A DNA stretch of 32,082 nt from positions 1 to 32,082 of the forward strand of contig NZ_WMKA01000044.1 of the NCBI RefSeq assembly GCF_009711085.1. The letters are read 5' to 3'. This document shows positions 8,326 to 15,917 of this stretch, one piece after another. The DNA comes from Cellulosimicrobium composti (GTDB lineage: Bacteria > Actinomycetota > Actinomycetes > Actinomycetales > Cellulomonadaceae). The notes beneath the pieces were generated by a model. The model ran no database searches, had not been told where the DNA came from, and saw only the letters and a list, made by a program, of their open reading frames with translations. Made by a program: the position numbers and the translations under genes. Within the stretch, counting starts at the first letter, position 1, and each line of letters opens with the position of its first letter.

Positions 8326-8751
8326 TCAGTGGTGCAGGCCCGAGCGCCGGACCTGGGCGGGCATGGGGGACGCGAGACCGTCGAGCCACGCGGTCTCGAC
8401 GCGGATGTCCTCGAGGAGCTCGGACGCGAGGTCGCGGCTCACGCCGTCGCGCTCGACGATGCGCTGGACGGTGAGGTCGGCGAGGTCGTCCGGCATCGGG
8501 TAGGCGGGCACGAGCCAGCCCTTCGTGCGCAGGCGGTTCGAGAGGTGGTAGAGGCCCCAGCTCTCGGTGCGCCCCGCCGTGAGGCGCCACGCGAACACGG
8601 GGTCCGACCCGTCGTTCCCCAGCTCGAACGCGCCGATCTCCTCGATGCCGGCGCTGCCGTCGAGACACGGGTGCTCCTCCGTGACGGGGGCGACCGCCCG
8701 GACGCCGGCTCGCGTGCAGGTCGGTCGGAGCACGTGCTGGTCGTCGGTCAT
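8326..8751 (-). pseudogene. C-terminal fragment of glutamate decarboxylase
   Basis: Of its 141 residues, about 35-120 match the C-terminal domain of PLP-dependent glutamate decarboxylase: IEEIGAFEL, DPVFAWRL, LSNRLRTKGWLVPAYPMP and QRIVERDGVSRDLA are all family-typical. The whole PLP-binding large domain, including the SxHKYG-type lysine motif, is missing. Only 75 bp separate this ATG from the next gene, so the rest is not nearby. The first 33 residues look unrelated. The frame is intact, and the ATG has a good GGAAGG site, so it may still be translated. It cannot decarboxylate glutamate by itself. It is probably the remnant of a deletion, less likely a repurposed stand-alone domain. It is probably co-transcribed with the broken YrhK gene downstream. 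Confidence 0.68.
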
Positions 8752-8826
8752 GACGGTCCTTCCGGCGTGCCGGTGTCCCGGCGCGGTCGAGGGTCGGGTG
8801 GTGGGCGCGCTGCCTAAGGGGCGGGC

Positions 8827-9141
8827 TCAGCCGGCGAGGATCCGCGCCTTCTGCGCCTCGAACTCCTCCGGGGTGAGCACGCCCTGGTCGCGCAGCGCGC
8901 CGAGCTGGGTGAGTTGCTCGATGCGCGCGTCCATGCCGGTCGCCGCGGCGGGGGACGGCGCGGGCGGGGGCGCGTACTGCGGCGCCGGCGCGTACTGCGG
9001 GGGCGGCGCGTACTGCGGCTCCTGCTGGGCCTCCTGCTGGGCCCAGCGGCCCGCCTGGCGGCGGGAGACGCGGTTGGACACGGCGGTCGCGGTCCCGGCG
9101 ATGACGGCGGTGCGCGCGACACCGCGGAGCAGTCCTGGCAC
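8827..9141 (-). CDS. Small SHOCT-domain protein
   Basis: The 104-residue product starts at GTG 9141, chosen because an almost perfect AAGGAGG lies 5 nt upstream; no start codon further upstream has one. An N-terminal segment with moderately hydrophobic and basic residues (1-32) is followed by a Gln/Pro-rich linker with QYAPPP-type repeats (about 43-62). The C-terminal SHOCT motif (about 70-104; RIEQLTQLGALRDQGVLTPE, then EFEAQKARIL) is clear. SHOCT domains are short helical hairpins at the ends of many bacterial proteins, often linked to membrane or oligomerisation roles. The specific role here is unknown. Confidence 0.85.
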   Translation of the reverse strand: MPGLLRGVARTAVIAGTATAVSNRVSRRQAGRWAQQEAQQEPQYAPPPQYAPAPQYAPPPAPSPAAATGMDARIEQLTQLGALRDQGVLTPEEFEAQKARILAG

Positions 9142-9350
9142 GAGGTCCTCCTTCGTGAGGACCGGACCGGAGCCCGGCCCGGCGGTGTCCGGCGCGCGGC
9201 GCGCCCGGACGCGGCGTCCGCCCCACCCGGGCGGGCGCCTGTCCCCAGGGTCGTCCGCGGGCGCCGCCCGCGTCCTCACCCGGAGGGTGTGATGTCGCCC
9301 CGGGGCCGACACCGGCCCAGGCTGCCGCAGCCCGGCCGTCGGGCGGTCGC

Positions 9351-11717
9351 TCAGCCGGCGCGTCCCGCCGCGTCGGGCCTGAGGTACTCGACGTGCACGG
9401 CGTCGACGGTCCCGTCGAGCGCGAACGGCATGCGGTCGGCGTACGCGCGCGACACCGCGCCGCCGTACGCCCGCCCCACGTCGAGGCAGTCGTTCGCGGA
9501 GAACAGCAGCGGCGCGCTCACCGGCACGGTGCCCGAGCCGACGTCCGCGCCGTCGACCCGCAGCACGACGGACAGCGGCCCGGCCGGGCGGGGCTCGACG
9601 TACGTCGTGACGACCTCGACGGTGTGCTCGCCCGCCGCGAGCGGCGCACCCGAGCGGACCACTGTCCGCTGGACGAGGAAGAGGTTGTACTCGTACGTGA
9701 GGACGCCGTCGAGCAGGAAGCACGTGAGGCCGCCGCCCGCGCCGCCGAGCTTGTAGAGCACGCCGTTCGTGGCGTCCGGCACCGTGAGGCGGATCTCGAC
9801 GCGGTTGGGCCGGTTGCCGAGCGCGGGGGCGCAGAACTCCGGGACGCGCACCGTGTCGCCCGACAGGTCCCACTCCGTGTACGGCGGGCTGATGCGGTCC
9901 TCGGGGTGCATCACGGGGACCCACAGGCCGCCACCCACGGGCAGGACGTCGTTGCGGGCCGCCTCGATCGCGAACAGCTCCTTGAGCTGGGCGAGCTTCT
10001 CGGGGTGCTCCGCGGCGAGGTCGTGCGCCTGGCTCCAGTCCTCGTCGAGGTGGTACAGCTCCCAGGGGTCCTCGTCCGGCGTCCACGTGCGGATGCCGGG
10101 CGGCATGCCCTGCACCCACGGCAGACGGGGCCCGGTGGCCGACGCCATCCAGCCGTCCGCATAGATCGACCGGCTGCCCATGATCTCGAAGTACTGCGTC
10201 CGACGGCGGCCCTCGGCGCCGGCGTCGTCGATCGAGTACGCGAGGCTCGTCCCGTCGATCGGGTCCTGCGGGACGCCGTTCACCGTCTCCGGGTGGGAGA
10301 TGCCGAGGATCTCGTAGATCGTCGGCACGAGGTCCACGACGTGGTGGAACTGGGTGCGCGGCACGGGGTCGGGCTCGATGTGCCCGGGCCAGCTCACGAA
10401 CATCGGGTTGCGGGTGCCGCCGAGGTGGGACGCGAGGAGCTTCATGCCCTGGTACGGCGACGACCCGGCCCACGCCCACGCGGCGTGGTACTGGTTGTCC
10501 GTCGCGGGGGTGCCGAGCGCGTCGAGGCCCCCGAGCTCCTCCAGCGCTGCGATGTGCTGCTCGACCGTCGACGGGATGCCGTTCTGGGCCAGGAGCTCGC
10601 TGATCGTGCCGTTCTGCCCCTCGCCGGAGGACCCGTTGTCGCCCCAGATGTACACGACGATCGTGCTCTCGCCGTACCCGAGCCGCTCGACCTCGTCGAG
10701 GAGCCGGCCCGCCTGCACGTCGGCGTGCTCGCCGAAGCCCGCCGCGACCTCCATGAGCCGCGCCTGGAACGCCTTCTGGTCGTCGGGGATGTCGTCCCAC
10801 GCCGCGAGACTCTCCGGGCGCGGGGTCAGCTCCGCGTCCTCGGGCACCCACCCCGCAGCCTTCGCGCCCGCGAGCGCCCGCTCGCGGTACACGTCCCAGC
10901 CGTCGTCGAACGCCCCGGCGTACCGGTCCGCCCACTCCTTCATGACGTGGTGCGGCCCGTGCAGGGCGCCCGTGGCCCAGTAGACGAAGAACGGCTTGTC
11001 CGGCGCGTTCGCCTTGTGGTCGCGCAGCCAGCGCATCGCGTCGTCGGCGATGTCCTCGCTGAGGTGGTACCCCTCCTCCGGCGTGCGCGGCGGCCGCACG
11101 AGCGTCGTGTTGCGCACGAGGTTCGGCTCGTACTGCGACGCCTCGCCCGCGAGGAAGCCGTAGAAGTACTCGAACCCGTACCCGGTGGGCCAGCGGTCGA
11201 ACGGGCCGGCCGCCGTCGTCTCCTCCGCCGGGGTGTTGTGCCACTTGCCCCACGCGCCGGTCGCGTACCCGTACTGGCGCAGCACCTCGGCGATCGTCGC
11301 GCTGGACTTCGGGATGTGGCCCGAGTAGCCGTCCCAGTCGTTCGCGAGCTCCGCGATCTGCCCGTTGCCCACGCGGTGGTGGTTGCGCCCGGTGAGCAAA
11401 GACGCGCGCGTGGGCGAGCACATCGCGGTGGTGTGGAACCGGTTGTACCCGATCCCGTTCGCGCGCACGCGGTCGAGCGTCGGGGTGCGGACCGCGCCGC
11501 CGAGCGTCGTCGGGAGGGCCGGCCCGGCGTCGTCGATGAGGATCACGACGACGTTCGGCGCGTCCGCGGGCAGGTGCCGCTCCGGCGGGAGCGGCGAGTA
11601 CGTGGACTCCTGGATCGTCCGCCCGGCGACGCTGCCGGAGCGGCGGGGCGGGAACGGCAGGGAGCGCTCGGCGGGCAACGGCGTCCCGACGACGGACCGG
11701 CGCGGCTCGTCACTCAT
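9351..11717 (-). CDS. Arylsulfatase (sulfatase family, formylglycine type)
   Basis: This 788-residue hydrolase should cleave sulfate esters. The N-terminal metal-binding pair Asp62-Asp63 (ILIDDAGP) is present, and Cys100 lies in CSPTRASLLTG, the signature converted to formylglycine by a maturation enzyme not found in this window. A later metal site is Asp360-Asn361 (GDNGSSGEG). GKWH near 155 fits the family's conserved Lys/His site. Its length and C-terminal beta extension (about 600-788) match the large PAS/AtsA-type arylsulfatases. The start has AGGGG about 8 nt upstream, and no signal peptide follows, so a cytoplasmic location is predicted. The motif after the DD pair, GPALPTTLGG, differs slightly from the usual GFGxxxTFGG. 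Substrate unknown. Confidence 0.92.
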   Translation of the reverse strand: MSDEPRRSVVGTPLPAERSLPFPPRRSGSVAGRTIQESTYSPLPPERHLPADAPNVVVILIDDAGPALPTTLGGAVRTPTLDRVRANGIGYNRFHTTAMCSPTRASLLTGRNHHRVGNGQIAELANDWDGYSGHIPKSSATIAEVLRQYGYATGAWGKWHNTPAEETTAAGPFDRWPTGYGFEYFYGFLAGEASQYEPNLVRNTTLVRPPRTPEEGYHLSEDIADDAMRWLRDHKANAPDKPFFVYWATGALHGPHHVMKEWADRYAGAFDDGWDVYRERALAGAKAAGWVPEDAELTPRPESLAAWDDIPDDQKAFQARLMEVAAGFGEHADVQAGRLLDEVERLGYGESTIVVYIWGDNGSSGEGQNGTISELLAQNGIPSTVEQHIAALEELGGLDALGTPATDNQYHAAWAWAGSSPYQGMKLLASHLGGTRNPMFVSWPGHIEPDPVPRTQFHHVVDLVPTIYEILGISHPETVNGVPQDPIDGTSLAYSIDDAGAEGRRRTQYFEIMGSRSIYADGWMASATGPRLPWVQGMPPGIRTWTPDEDPWELYHLDEDWSQAHDLAAEHPEKLAQLKELFAIEAARNDVLPVGGGLWVPVMHPEDRISPPYTEWDLSGDTVRVPEFCAPALGNRPNRVEIRLTVPDATNGVLYKLGGAGGGLTCFLLDGVLTYEYNLFLVQRTVVRSGAPLAAGEHTVEVVTTYVEPRPAGPLSVVLRVDGADVGSGTVPVSAPLLFSANDCLDVGRAYGGAVSRAYADRMPFALDGTVDAVHVEYLRPDAAGRAG

Positions 11718-12090
11718 GGTCGAACCCCTGTCTCTCGAGGACTACCGACCGCACGGCGGCCGACGACGCGACGACGGTAGGTCCGCCCCGCCGCGCGGGG
11801 CATCACCCGATGGGTGTGGTTCACGCGCCGCGCTCCGCGTGCCGGGGACGTGTGGACGACGCGAGATCGGCGGTCCGGCCCGACGTCGGCAGTCCCGCCC
11901 GACATCGGCACGCACGACCGCCGATCTCACTTCCGGCTGCCGATCTCACCTCCGCCGCCGCGCACGACGTCGCACGTCGCAGGCCCGCGCGGCTTGCGAG
12001 CGGTCGAGGGCGAACCCAGCCTGGAGGCGGAAAGGCCCGGCGGGGGCGCCGAGGGGCGCGGCTCGTCGCGACGTCGACCGAGGAGGGCCC
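11718..12090. other. Intergenic region between divergent sulfatase and YihY genes
   Basis: This 373-bp stretch has no supported gene. It contains a small inverted repeat, CACCC-GAT-GGGTG (11804-11816), a possible minus-strand -10 box TACCGT (11779-11774) for the sulfatase, the repeat cluster at 11863-11949, and the AGGAGGG ribosome binding site (12081-12087) of the YihY gene. Confidence 0.6.
11863..11949. repeat. Cluster of GAGATCGGC/CCGACNTCGGC repeats
   Basis: GAGATCGGCGGTC (11863-11875) is exactly inverted at 11916-11928 across 40 bp. Between the arms lie CCCGACGTCGGCA and CCCGACATCGGCA in direct repeat. A further GCCGATCTCAC (11939-11949) repeats 11920-11930. The pattern resembles a REP/BIME-like extragenic element or a multi-site operator. 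It does not code. Confidence 0.6.
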
Positions 12091-13305
12091 ATGACCGCCG
12101 CCACCGAGCGCCCCGCGCCCGACGCCGGGCACAAGCCCGGTTCGCCCACCGACCTGCACAAGCCCTCGTGGGGGTTCGCGCTCAAGGGCGCGGTGCGGGA
12201 GTTCATGGACGACCAGTGCACCGACCTCGCGGCGGCGCTCACCTACTACGCCGTGCTGGCCTCGGCGCCCGCGCTGCTGGCGCTCGTGTCGATCCTGGGG
12301 CTCGTGGGCGACGGCGAGAAGGCCGTCGACTCGGTGCTGCAGAGCGTCGAGGGCGTCGTGCCGGCCACGACGCTCGACATGATCGAGCCGCTCGTGGAGA
12401 ACGCCGCGAACACGGACAAGGCCGGTTTTGCGCTCGTCATCGGTGTCGTGCTGGCCCTGTGGTCGGCGTCGGGCTACGTGGGCGCGTTCTCCCGGTCGAT
12501 GAACCGCATCTACGAGGTCCAGGAGGGGCGGCCCATCTGGAAGCTGCGCCCCGTGATGCTCGGCGTCACCGTCATCACCGTCCTGCTCGCGGGCCTCGTC
12601 GTCGGCAGCCTCGTCCTGTCCGGGCCGATCGCCCGCCAGGTGGGCGAGCTCGTCGGCCTCGGGGACACCGCGATCGCCGTCTGGCAGGTCGCGAAGTGGC
12701 CGGTCGCGCTCCTGCTCGTCGTCGTCCTCGTCGCGCTGCTGTACCACCTCACGCCCAACGTCAAGCAGCCGAAGTTCCGCTGGGTGAGCCCGGGCGCGGT
12801 CCTCGCGATCCTCGTGTGGGTGCTCGCGTCGGCCGGGTTCGGCCTCTACCTCGGCAGCGGCTTCAGCAGCTACGGCGCCACGTACGGCACCCTCGCGGGC
12901 GTCATCATCTTCCTCCTGTGGCTCTGGCTGACGAACCTCGCGCTCCTGCTCGGCGCCGAGCTCGACGCGGAGCTCGAGCGCAGCCGCGAGCTGCAGAGCG
13001 GCATGCCGGCGGAGGAGCGCCTGCAGCTCCCGCCGCGCGACACGCGCGCGAGCGACAAGAAGGCGGCCAAGCGCGAGGAGGCCGTCGAGCAGGGACGCGC
13101 CCTGCGCGAGAGCCGCGGCCGCTCGACCGGCGCCGACGAGCCGACCGCCACCGACGCGCCCGACGACCGCACCCGGCCCCGCACGGACGCCGCGCCCCAC
13201 GACCACACCCGGCTCCGCACGGACACCGCGCCCGACGACCACACGCGGCCCGACACCGGTGCCCGGCCCGGTCCGGAGGACGCGGGCGGCCGGCACCAGG
13301 CGTAG
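12091..13305 (+). CDS. YihY/BrkB-family inner membrane protein
   Basis: The 404-residue integral membrane protein starts at ATG 12091, with AGGAGGG 3-9 nt upstream. Residues about 25-310 contain the YihY/virulence-factor-BrkB core: LAAALTYYAVLASAPALLAL, ALWSASGYVGAFSRSMNRIY, and the late helices including YGATYGTLAGVIIFLLWLWL followed by LLGAELDAE. About six membrane spans are visible. The family is widespread; its biochemical role is not settled, although a transport function has been proposed. The C-terminal tail (about 310-404) is hydrophilic, Lys/Glu- then Asp/Pro/Thr/Arg-rich, with a tandem repeat. It converges with the LacI-type gene with only 6 bp between stop codons and no visible terminator. 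Confidence 0.92.
   Translation: MTAATERPAPDAGHKPGSPTDLHKPSWGFALKGAVREFMDDQCTDLAAALTYYAVLASAPALLALVSILGLVGDGEKAVDSVLQSVEGVVPATTLDMIEPLVENAANTDKAGFALVIGVVLALWSASGYVGAFSRSMNRIYEVQEGRPIWKLRPVMLGVTVITVLLAGLVVGSLVLSGPIARQVGELVGLGDTAIAVWQVAKWPVALLLVVVLVALLYHLTPNVKQPKFRWVSPGAVLAILVWVLASAGFGLYLGSGFSSYGATYGTLAGVIIFLLWLWLTNLALLLGAELDAELERSRELQSGMPAEERLQLPPRDTRASDKKAAKREEAVEQGRALRESRGRSTGADEPTATDAPDDRTRPRTDAAPHDHTRLRTDTAPDDHTRPDTGARPGPEDAGGRHQA
13150..13254 (+). repeat. In-frame tandem repeat in the YihY tail
   Basis: Three consecutive units (13150-13182, 33 bp; 13183-13218 and 13219-13254, 36 bp each) encode TDAPDDRTRPR, TDAAPHDHTRLR and TDTAPDDHTRPD. The unit length preserves the reading frame, so copy number may vary among strains without breaking the gene. 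Confidence 0.8.
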
Positions 13306-13311
13306 TCCAGG

Positions 13312-14283
13312 TCAGGCGCTCCCGCGGCGGACCACGACCGACGGGAACGTGCGCCGCTCCTCGCGGCGGCGCCCCAGCAGCGCCGTCGTCGCGGCGGCCG
13401 CGATCCGTTCCACGGGGTGGGTCGCCGTCGTCAGCCCGGGCCCGGCCTGCTCCGCGAACGGCTGGTCGTCGAACCCGGTGACGGCGACGTCGTCGGGCAC
13501 GCGGACGCCGTCCTCCGCGAGCGCGCGCATCGCGCCGACGGCGAGCGTGTCGCTCATCGCGACGAGCGCGTCGACGCCGGGCCAGCGGCGCCGCGCCTCG
13601 CGCGCGGCGTCCGCGCCCGCGCCGGTCGTGAGGTCCGCGGACACCACGCGCCGCGGGACGCCCGCGGCCCGGGTCACGGCCTCGTAGGCGTCGACGGCCC
13701 GCCGGGAGCCGGGGAGCCACCCCGGCCCGGTGACCATGACGACGTCGCGACGGCCCGTGGCGAGCACGTGCTCCACGAGCGCGGCGATCCCCGCGGCGGC
13801 GTCGACGTCGTACGAGGGCACGCGCCCGTCGGCCGGGCCGATCGCGGCCACGCGCGCCACGAGGTCGCGCGGCACGCTCGCGAGCACGTCCGCGGTGTAG
13901 TCGACGAGGAGCACGCCGCCCACGCCCGGGTCGCGCGCGAGGCGGCGGAGCTCGTCGCGCGGGTCGAGCCCGAGCCACCGCAGCGCGACGCCCACACCCT
14001 GCGTGTCCGCCGCGCGGCTCGCGGCGGACACGACGCGCGCGACGTACGGGTCGGCGAGCAGGTCCGCCGACGGCGACCCGACCGCGACGACGACGCGCTC
14101 GCCGTGGCCGCTCGCGAGCGCCCGCGCGCCCGGGTGCGGCACGTACCCGAGGTGCTCGACCGCGGCGAGCACCGCGCGGCGCGCCTCGGCCGAGACCGGT
14201 CCCGTGCCGCGCACGACGCGGGACGCCGTCGACCGCGAGACGCGCGCGGCCGCGGCGACGTCGTCGAGCGTGACGGTCGGCAT
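13312..14283 (-). CDS. LacI-family transcriptional regulator
   Basis: From ATG 14283 (AGGGAG upstream) the protein has 323 residues. The N-terminal helix-turn-helix and hinge read TLDDVAAAARVSRSTASRVV and later HPGARALASG, followed by a periplasmic-binding-protein-like sensor domain (about 60-315) with the typical GVGGVLLVDY, DALVAMSDTLAVGAMRAL and VAVTGFDDQPFAEQ. It should be a dimeric repressor or activator released by a sugar or related ligand. An upstream in-frame ATG at 14376 is rejected because it lies within the operator. A LacI-type operator overlaps its own -35 box, suggesting autoregulation. No sugar transporter or utilisation operon adjoins it, so its main target is unknown. Confidence 0.93.
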   Translation of the reverse strand: MPTVTLDDVAAAARVSRSTASRVVRGTGPVSAEARRAVLAAVEHLGYVPHPGARALASGHGERVVVAVGSPSADLLADPYVARVVSAASRAADTQGVGVALRWLGLDPRDELRRLARDPGVGGVLLVDYTADVLASVPRDLVARVAAIGPADGRVPSYDVDAAAGIAALVEHVLATGRRDVVMVTGPGWLPGSRRAVDAYEAVTRAAGVPRRVVSADLTTGAGADAAREARRRWPGVDALVAMSDTLAVGAMRALAEDGVRVPDDVAVTGFDDQPFAEQAGPGLTTATHPVERIAAAATTALLGRRREERRTFPSVVVRRGSA

Positions 14284-14336
14284 GGACGCTCCCTGGGCAG
14301 GTCCGGTCGGCGGTGACGGGCGACGCCCGAGGACCC

Positions 14337-14376
14337 ACGCTAACCCGCGGGACCACCGTTGTGGAAGCGTTCCCAC
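14337..14376 (-). promoter_or_regulatory. Promoter and LacI-type operator of the repressor gene
   Basis: On the minus strand TCCACA (14365-14360) and TAGCGT (14342-14337) are 17 bp apart. GTGGAAGCGTTCCCAC (14361-14376) is an imperfect 16-bp palindrome, six of eight positions paired, around the central CG typical of LacI-family operators. It covers the -35 box, so bound repressor should block its own transcription. Confidence 0.65.
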
Positions 14377-14416
14377 GCGAGTCGTCCGGCGGCTCGTCCC
14401 GGCACGGGAGCGCGGA

Positions 14417-14935
14417 CTAGGGAACGCGCACGCGAGAGGCCGCGTCCCGATCCGCCGCCCCGTCCCGGCGCGCGGCGAGGCGGAGCGCGACGAGCGCGAG
14501 CCCCGCGCCGATCAGCGCGCCGATCGAGTTGGAGAGCCAGTCGTTCGTGTCGCACGACCGCCCGAGCGCCGGGACGAGCGCCTGGAACGCCTCGACGAGC
14601 GCGGACGCGACGACGCCGCCGAGCAGCGCGGCGAGCGGGCGCCGCAGCGCGACCGCGGCGAGGAGCACGGGCGGCACGAACAGCACGACGTTCGCCGCGA
14701 GCTCGACCCGGCCCGGGGTCGGCAGCGCCCACTCGACCGTGCACACCGCGAAGAGCTCGCGGTCCACGGGCACGAGCGTGAGCAGGAGGACCGGCACGAG
14801 GGAGAGCGCGAACAGCGCCCACGCGACGCGGGGGCGCCGCACGAGCCACGCCCCGACGAGCGGGCCGAGGACGACGAGGAGGGCGAGGGCGAGCGGCGAG
14901 AGCCACGGGTGCAGGACGAGGAGGGTCGTGATCAT
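14417..14935 (-). CDS. VanZ-like membrane protein
   Basis: Starting at ATG 14935, the product has 172 residues with about five hydrophobic helices, and the VanZ-like segment ELAANVVLFVPPVLLA followed by VEAFQALVPALGRSCDTNDW and SNSIGALIGAG. VanZ-family proteins are membrane proteins; the founder gives low-level teicoplanin resistance, but most members have no known role. A longer version from 15010 would add 25 polar residues and overlap the divergent MBL gene, so the shorter start is preferred. There is no ribosome binding site at 14935; GAGACT 9 nt upstream may be a -10 box giving a very short leader. Confidence 0.85.
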   Translation of the reverse strand: MITTLLVLHPWLSPLALALLVVLGPLVGAWLVRRPRVAWALFALSLVPVLLLTLVPVDRELFAVCTVEWALPTPGRVELAANVVLFVPPVLLAAVALRRPLAALLGGVVASALVEAFQALVPALGRSCDTNDWLSNSIGALIGAGLALVALRLAARRDGAADRDAASRVRVP

Positions 14936-14979
14936 GAGGGCGCAAGTCTCGCAGACCGGTGCGTGTCGGACGGACGCGG

Positions 14980-14991
14980 TAGACCTGTCCC
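14980..14991 (+). promoter_or_regulatory. Probable leaderless -10 element of the MBL-fold gene
   Basis: TAGACC (14980-14985) lies 6 nt before the ATG at 14992, and no Shine-Dalgarno sequence is present. This spacing places the transcription start at or next to the initiation codon, as in leaderless actinobacterial mRNAs. Confidence 0.45.
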
Positions 14992-15849
14992 ATGACGACG
15001 ACGCCATCACCGCATACCGGCACGCCCCGCGACGAGGACTGGTGGCTCTGCCGCACGTGCGCGGTCGAGCACGCGACCCGGCCGGACGTGTGCGCGATCT
15101 GCGCGGACGAGCGTCAGTGGGTCCCGGCGACCGGGCAGGCCTGGACCACCCTCGCCGAGCTCGCCGCCGCGGGCGAGCGCCTCGTCCTCACCGAGCTCGA
15201 GCCGGACCTGTTCGGCCTGTCGAGCGAGCCGAGCGTCGGGATCGGGCAGCAGGCCAAGATCCTGCGCACGCCCCCCGGCTCCCTGCTGTGGGACCCGCCG
15301 GGGTACCTGGACGACGACGCCGTCGCGCAGGTGCGCGCGCTCGGCCCGGTCGTCGCGATCGCCGCGAGCCACCCCCACATGTACGGCGTCCAGGTCGAGT
15401 GGAGCCGCGCGCTCGGCGGCGTGCCCGTGCTCGTCGCGGAGGCCGACGCGCACTGGGTCGCGCGACCCGACCCCGTGATCGAGACGTGGAGCGGCGAGCG
15501 CGAGGTGCTGCCCGGCGTCGTGCTGTCGCAGCCGGGCGGGCACTTCCCCGGGAGCGCCGTGGCGCACTGGGCAGCGGGGGCCGACGGGCGGGGCGTGCTC
15601 CTGTCCGGGGACACGATCTTCGCCAACCCCGACCGCACGTCGGTGAGCTTCATGCGCTCCTACCCGAACCGCATCCCGCTGTCCGCGGCCGTCGTGCTGC
15701 GCGTCGCGGAGCACGTCGCGCGGCGGCCGTTCGAGCGCCTCTACAACAACTTCGAGGGCGTGATCCCGGCCGACGCGCGGGACGTCGTGCTCCGCTCGGC
15801 GCAGCGTCACGCCGCGTGGGTGCGCGGCGACTTCGACCACCTCACCTGA
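14992..15849 (+). CDS. MBL-fold metallo-hydrolase with N-terminal zinc ribbon
   Basis: The 285-residue protein begins with WWLCRTC...CAIC (Cys20, Cys23, Cys34, Cys37), a likely zinc ribbon, then a beta-lactamase-fold domain (about 60-280). Candidate metal ligands are His127 and His129 in SHPHMYG, His184 in GGHFPGS and Asp207 in LSGDTIF. The first motif lacks the DH of the usual HxHxDH, so it may bind one metal or be altered. The family covers glyoxalase-II-like and other hydrolases; no substrate can be assigned. It is divergent from the VanZ gene with 56 bp between starts and is probably leaderless. Confidence 0.85.
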   Translation: MTTTPSPHTGTPRDEDWWLCRTCAVEHATRPDVCAICADERQWVPATGQAWTTLAELAAAGERLVLTELEPDLFGLSSEPSVGIGQQAKILRTPPGSLLWDPPGYLDDDAVAQVRALGPVVAIAASHPHMYGVQVEWSRALGGVPVLVAEADAHWVARPDPVIETWSGEREVLPGVVLSQPGGHFPGSAVAHWAAGADGRGVLLSGDTIFANPDRTSVSFMRSYPNRIPLSAAVVLRVAEHVARRPFERLYNNFEGVIPADARDVVLRSAQRHAAWVRGDFDHLT

Positions 15850-15869
15850 CGCGGGCGGCGCGGCGACCC

Positions 15870-15903
15870 GCGGGCCGCGGTGAGACGTCGTGGCGCGGCC
15901 CGC
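15870..15903 (+). terminator. Possible terminator after the MBL-fold gene
   Basis: GCGGGCCGCG (15870-15879) pairs perfectly with 15894-15903 around a 14-nt loop, shortly after the stop. There is no U-tract, and in such GC-rich DNA a 10-bp stem is modest evidence. Confidence 0.4.
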
Positions 15904-15917
15904 CGGTGCGCGCCACG

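Noticed and set aside
8827-11421. Long minus-strand open frame covering the SHOCT gene and much of the sulfatase
   Set aside because: Only its end encodes the real SHOCT protein (GTG 9141 with AAGGAGG); the remainder is the out-of-frame shadow of the sulfatase.
11863-11949. CRISPR array or attachment site
   Set aside because: The repeats are short, partly inverted and unevenly spaced, without uniform spacers, cas genes, an integrase or a tRNA nearby.
11365-12090. Upstream extension of the YihY frame
   Set aside because: It runs through the repeat cluster and intergenic DNA; the ATG at 12091 has an excellent ribosome binding site and begins the recognisable protein.
14284-14376. Longer LacI start at 14376
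   Set aside because: It would begin inside the operator and -35 box and add residues not seen before the helix-turn-helix.
353-14376. LacI-family protein as repressor of the sialidases
   Set aside because: No LacI-type site like the one at 14361-14376 is seen at either sialidase promoter, and the genes are about 7 kb or more apart.
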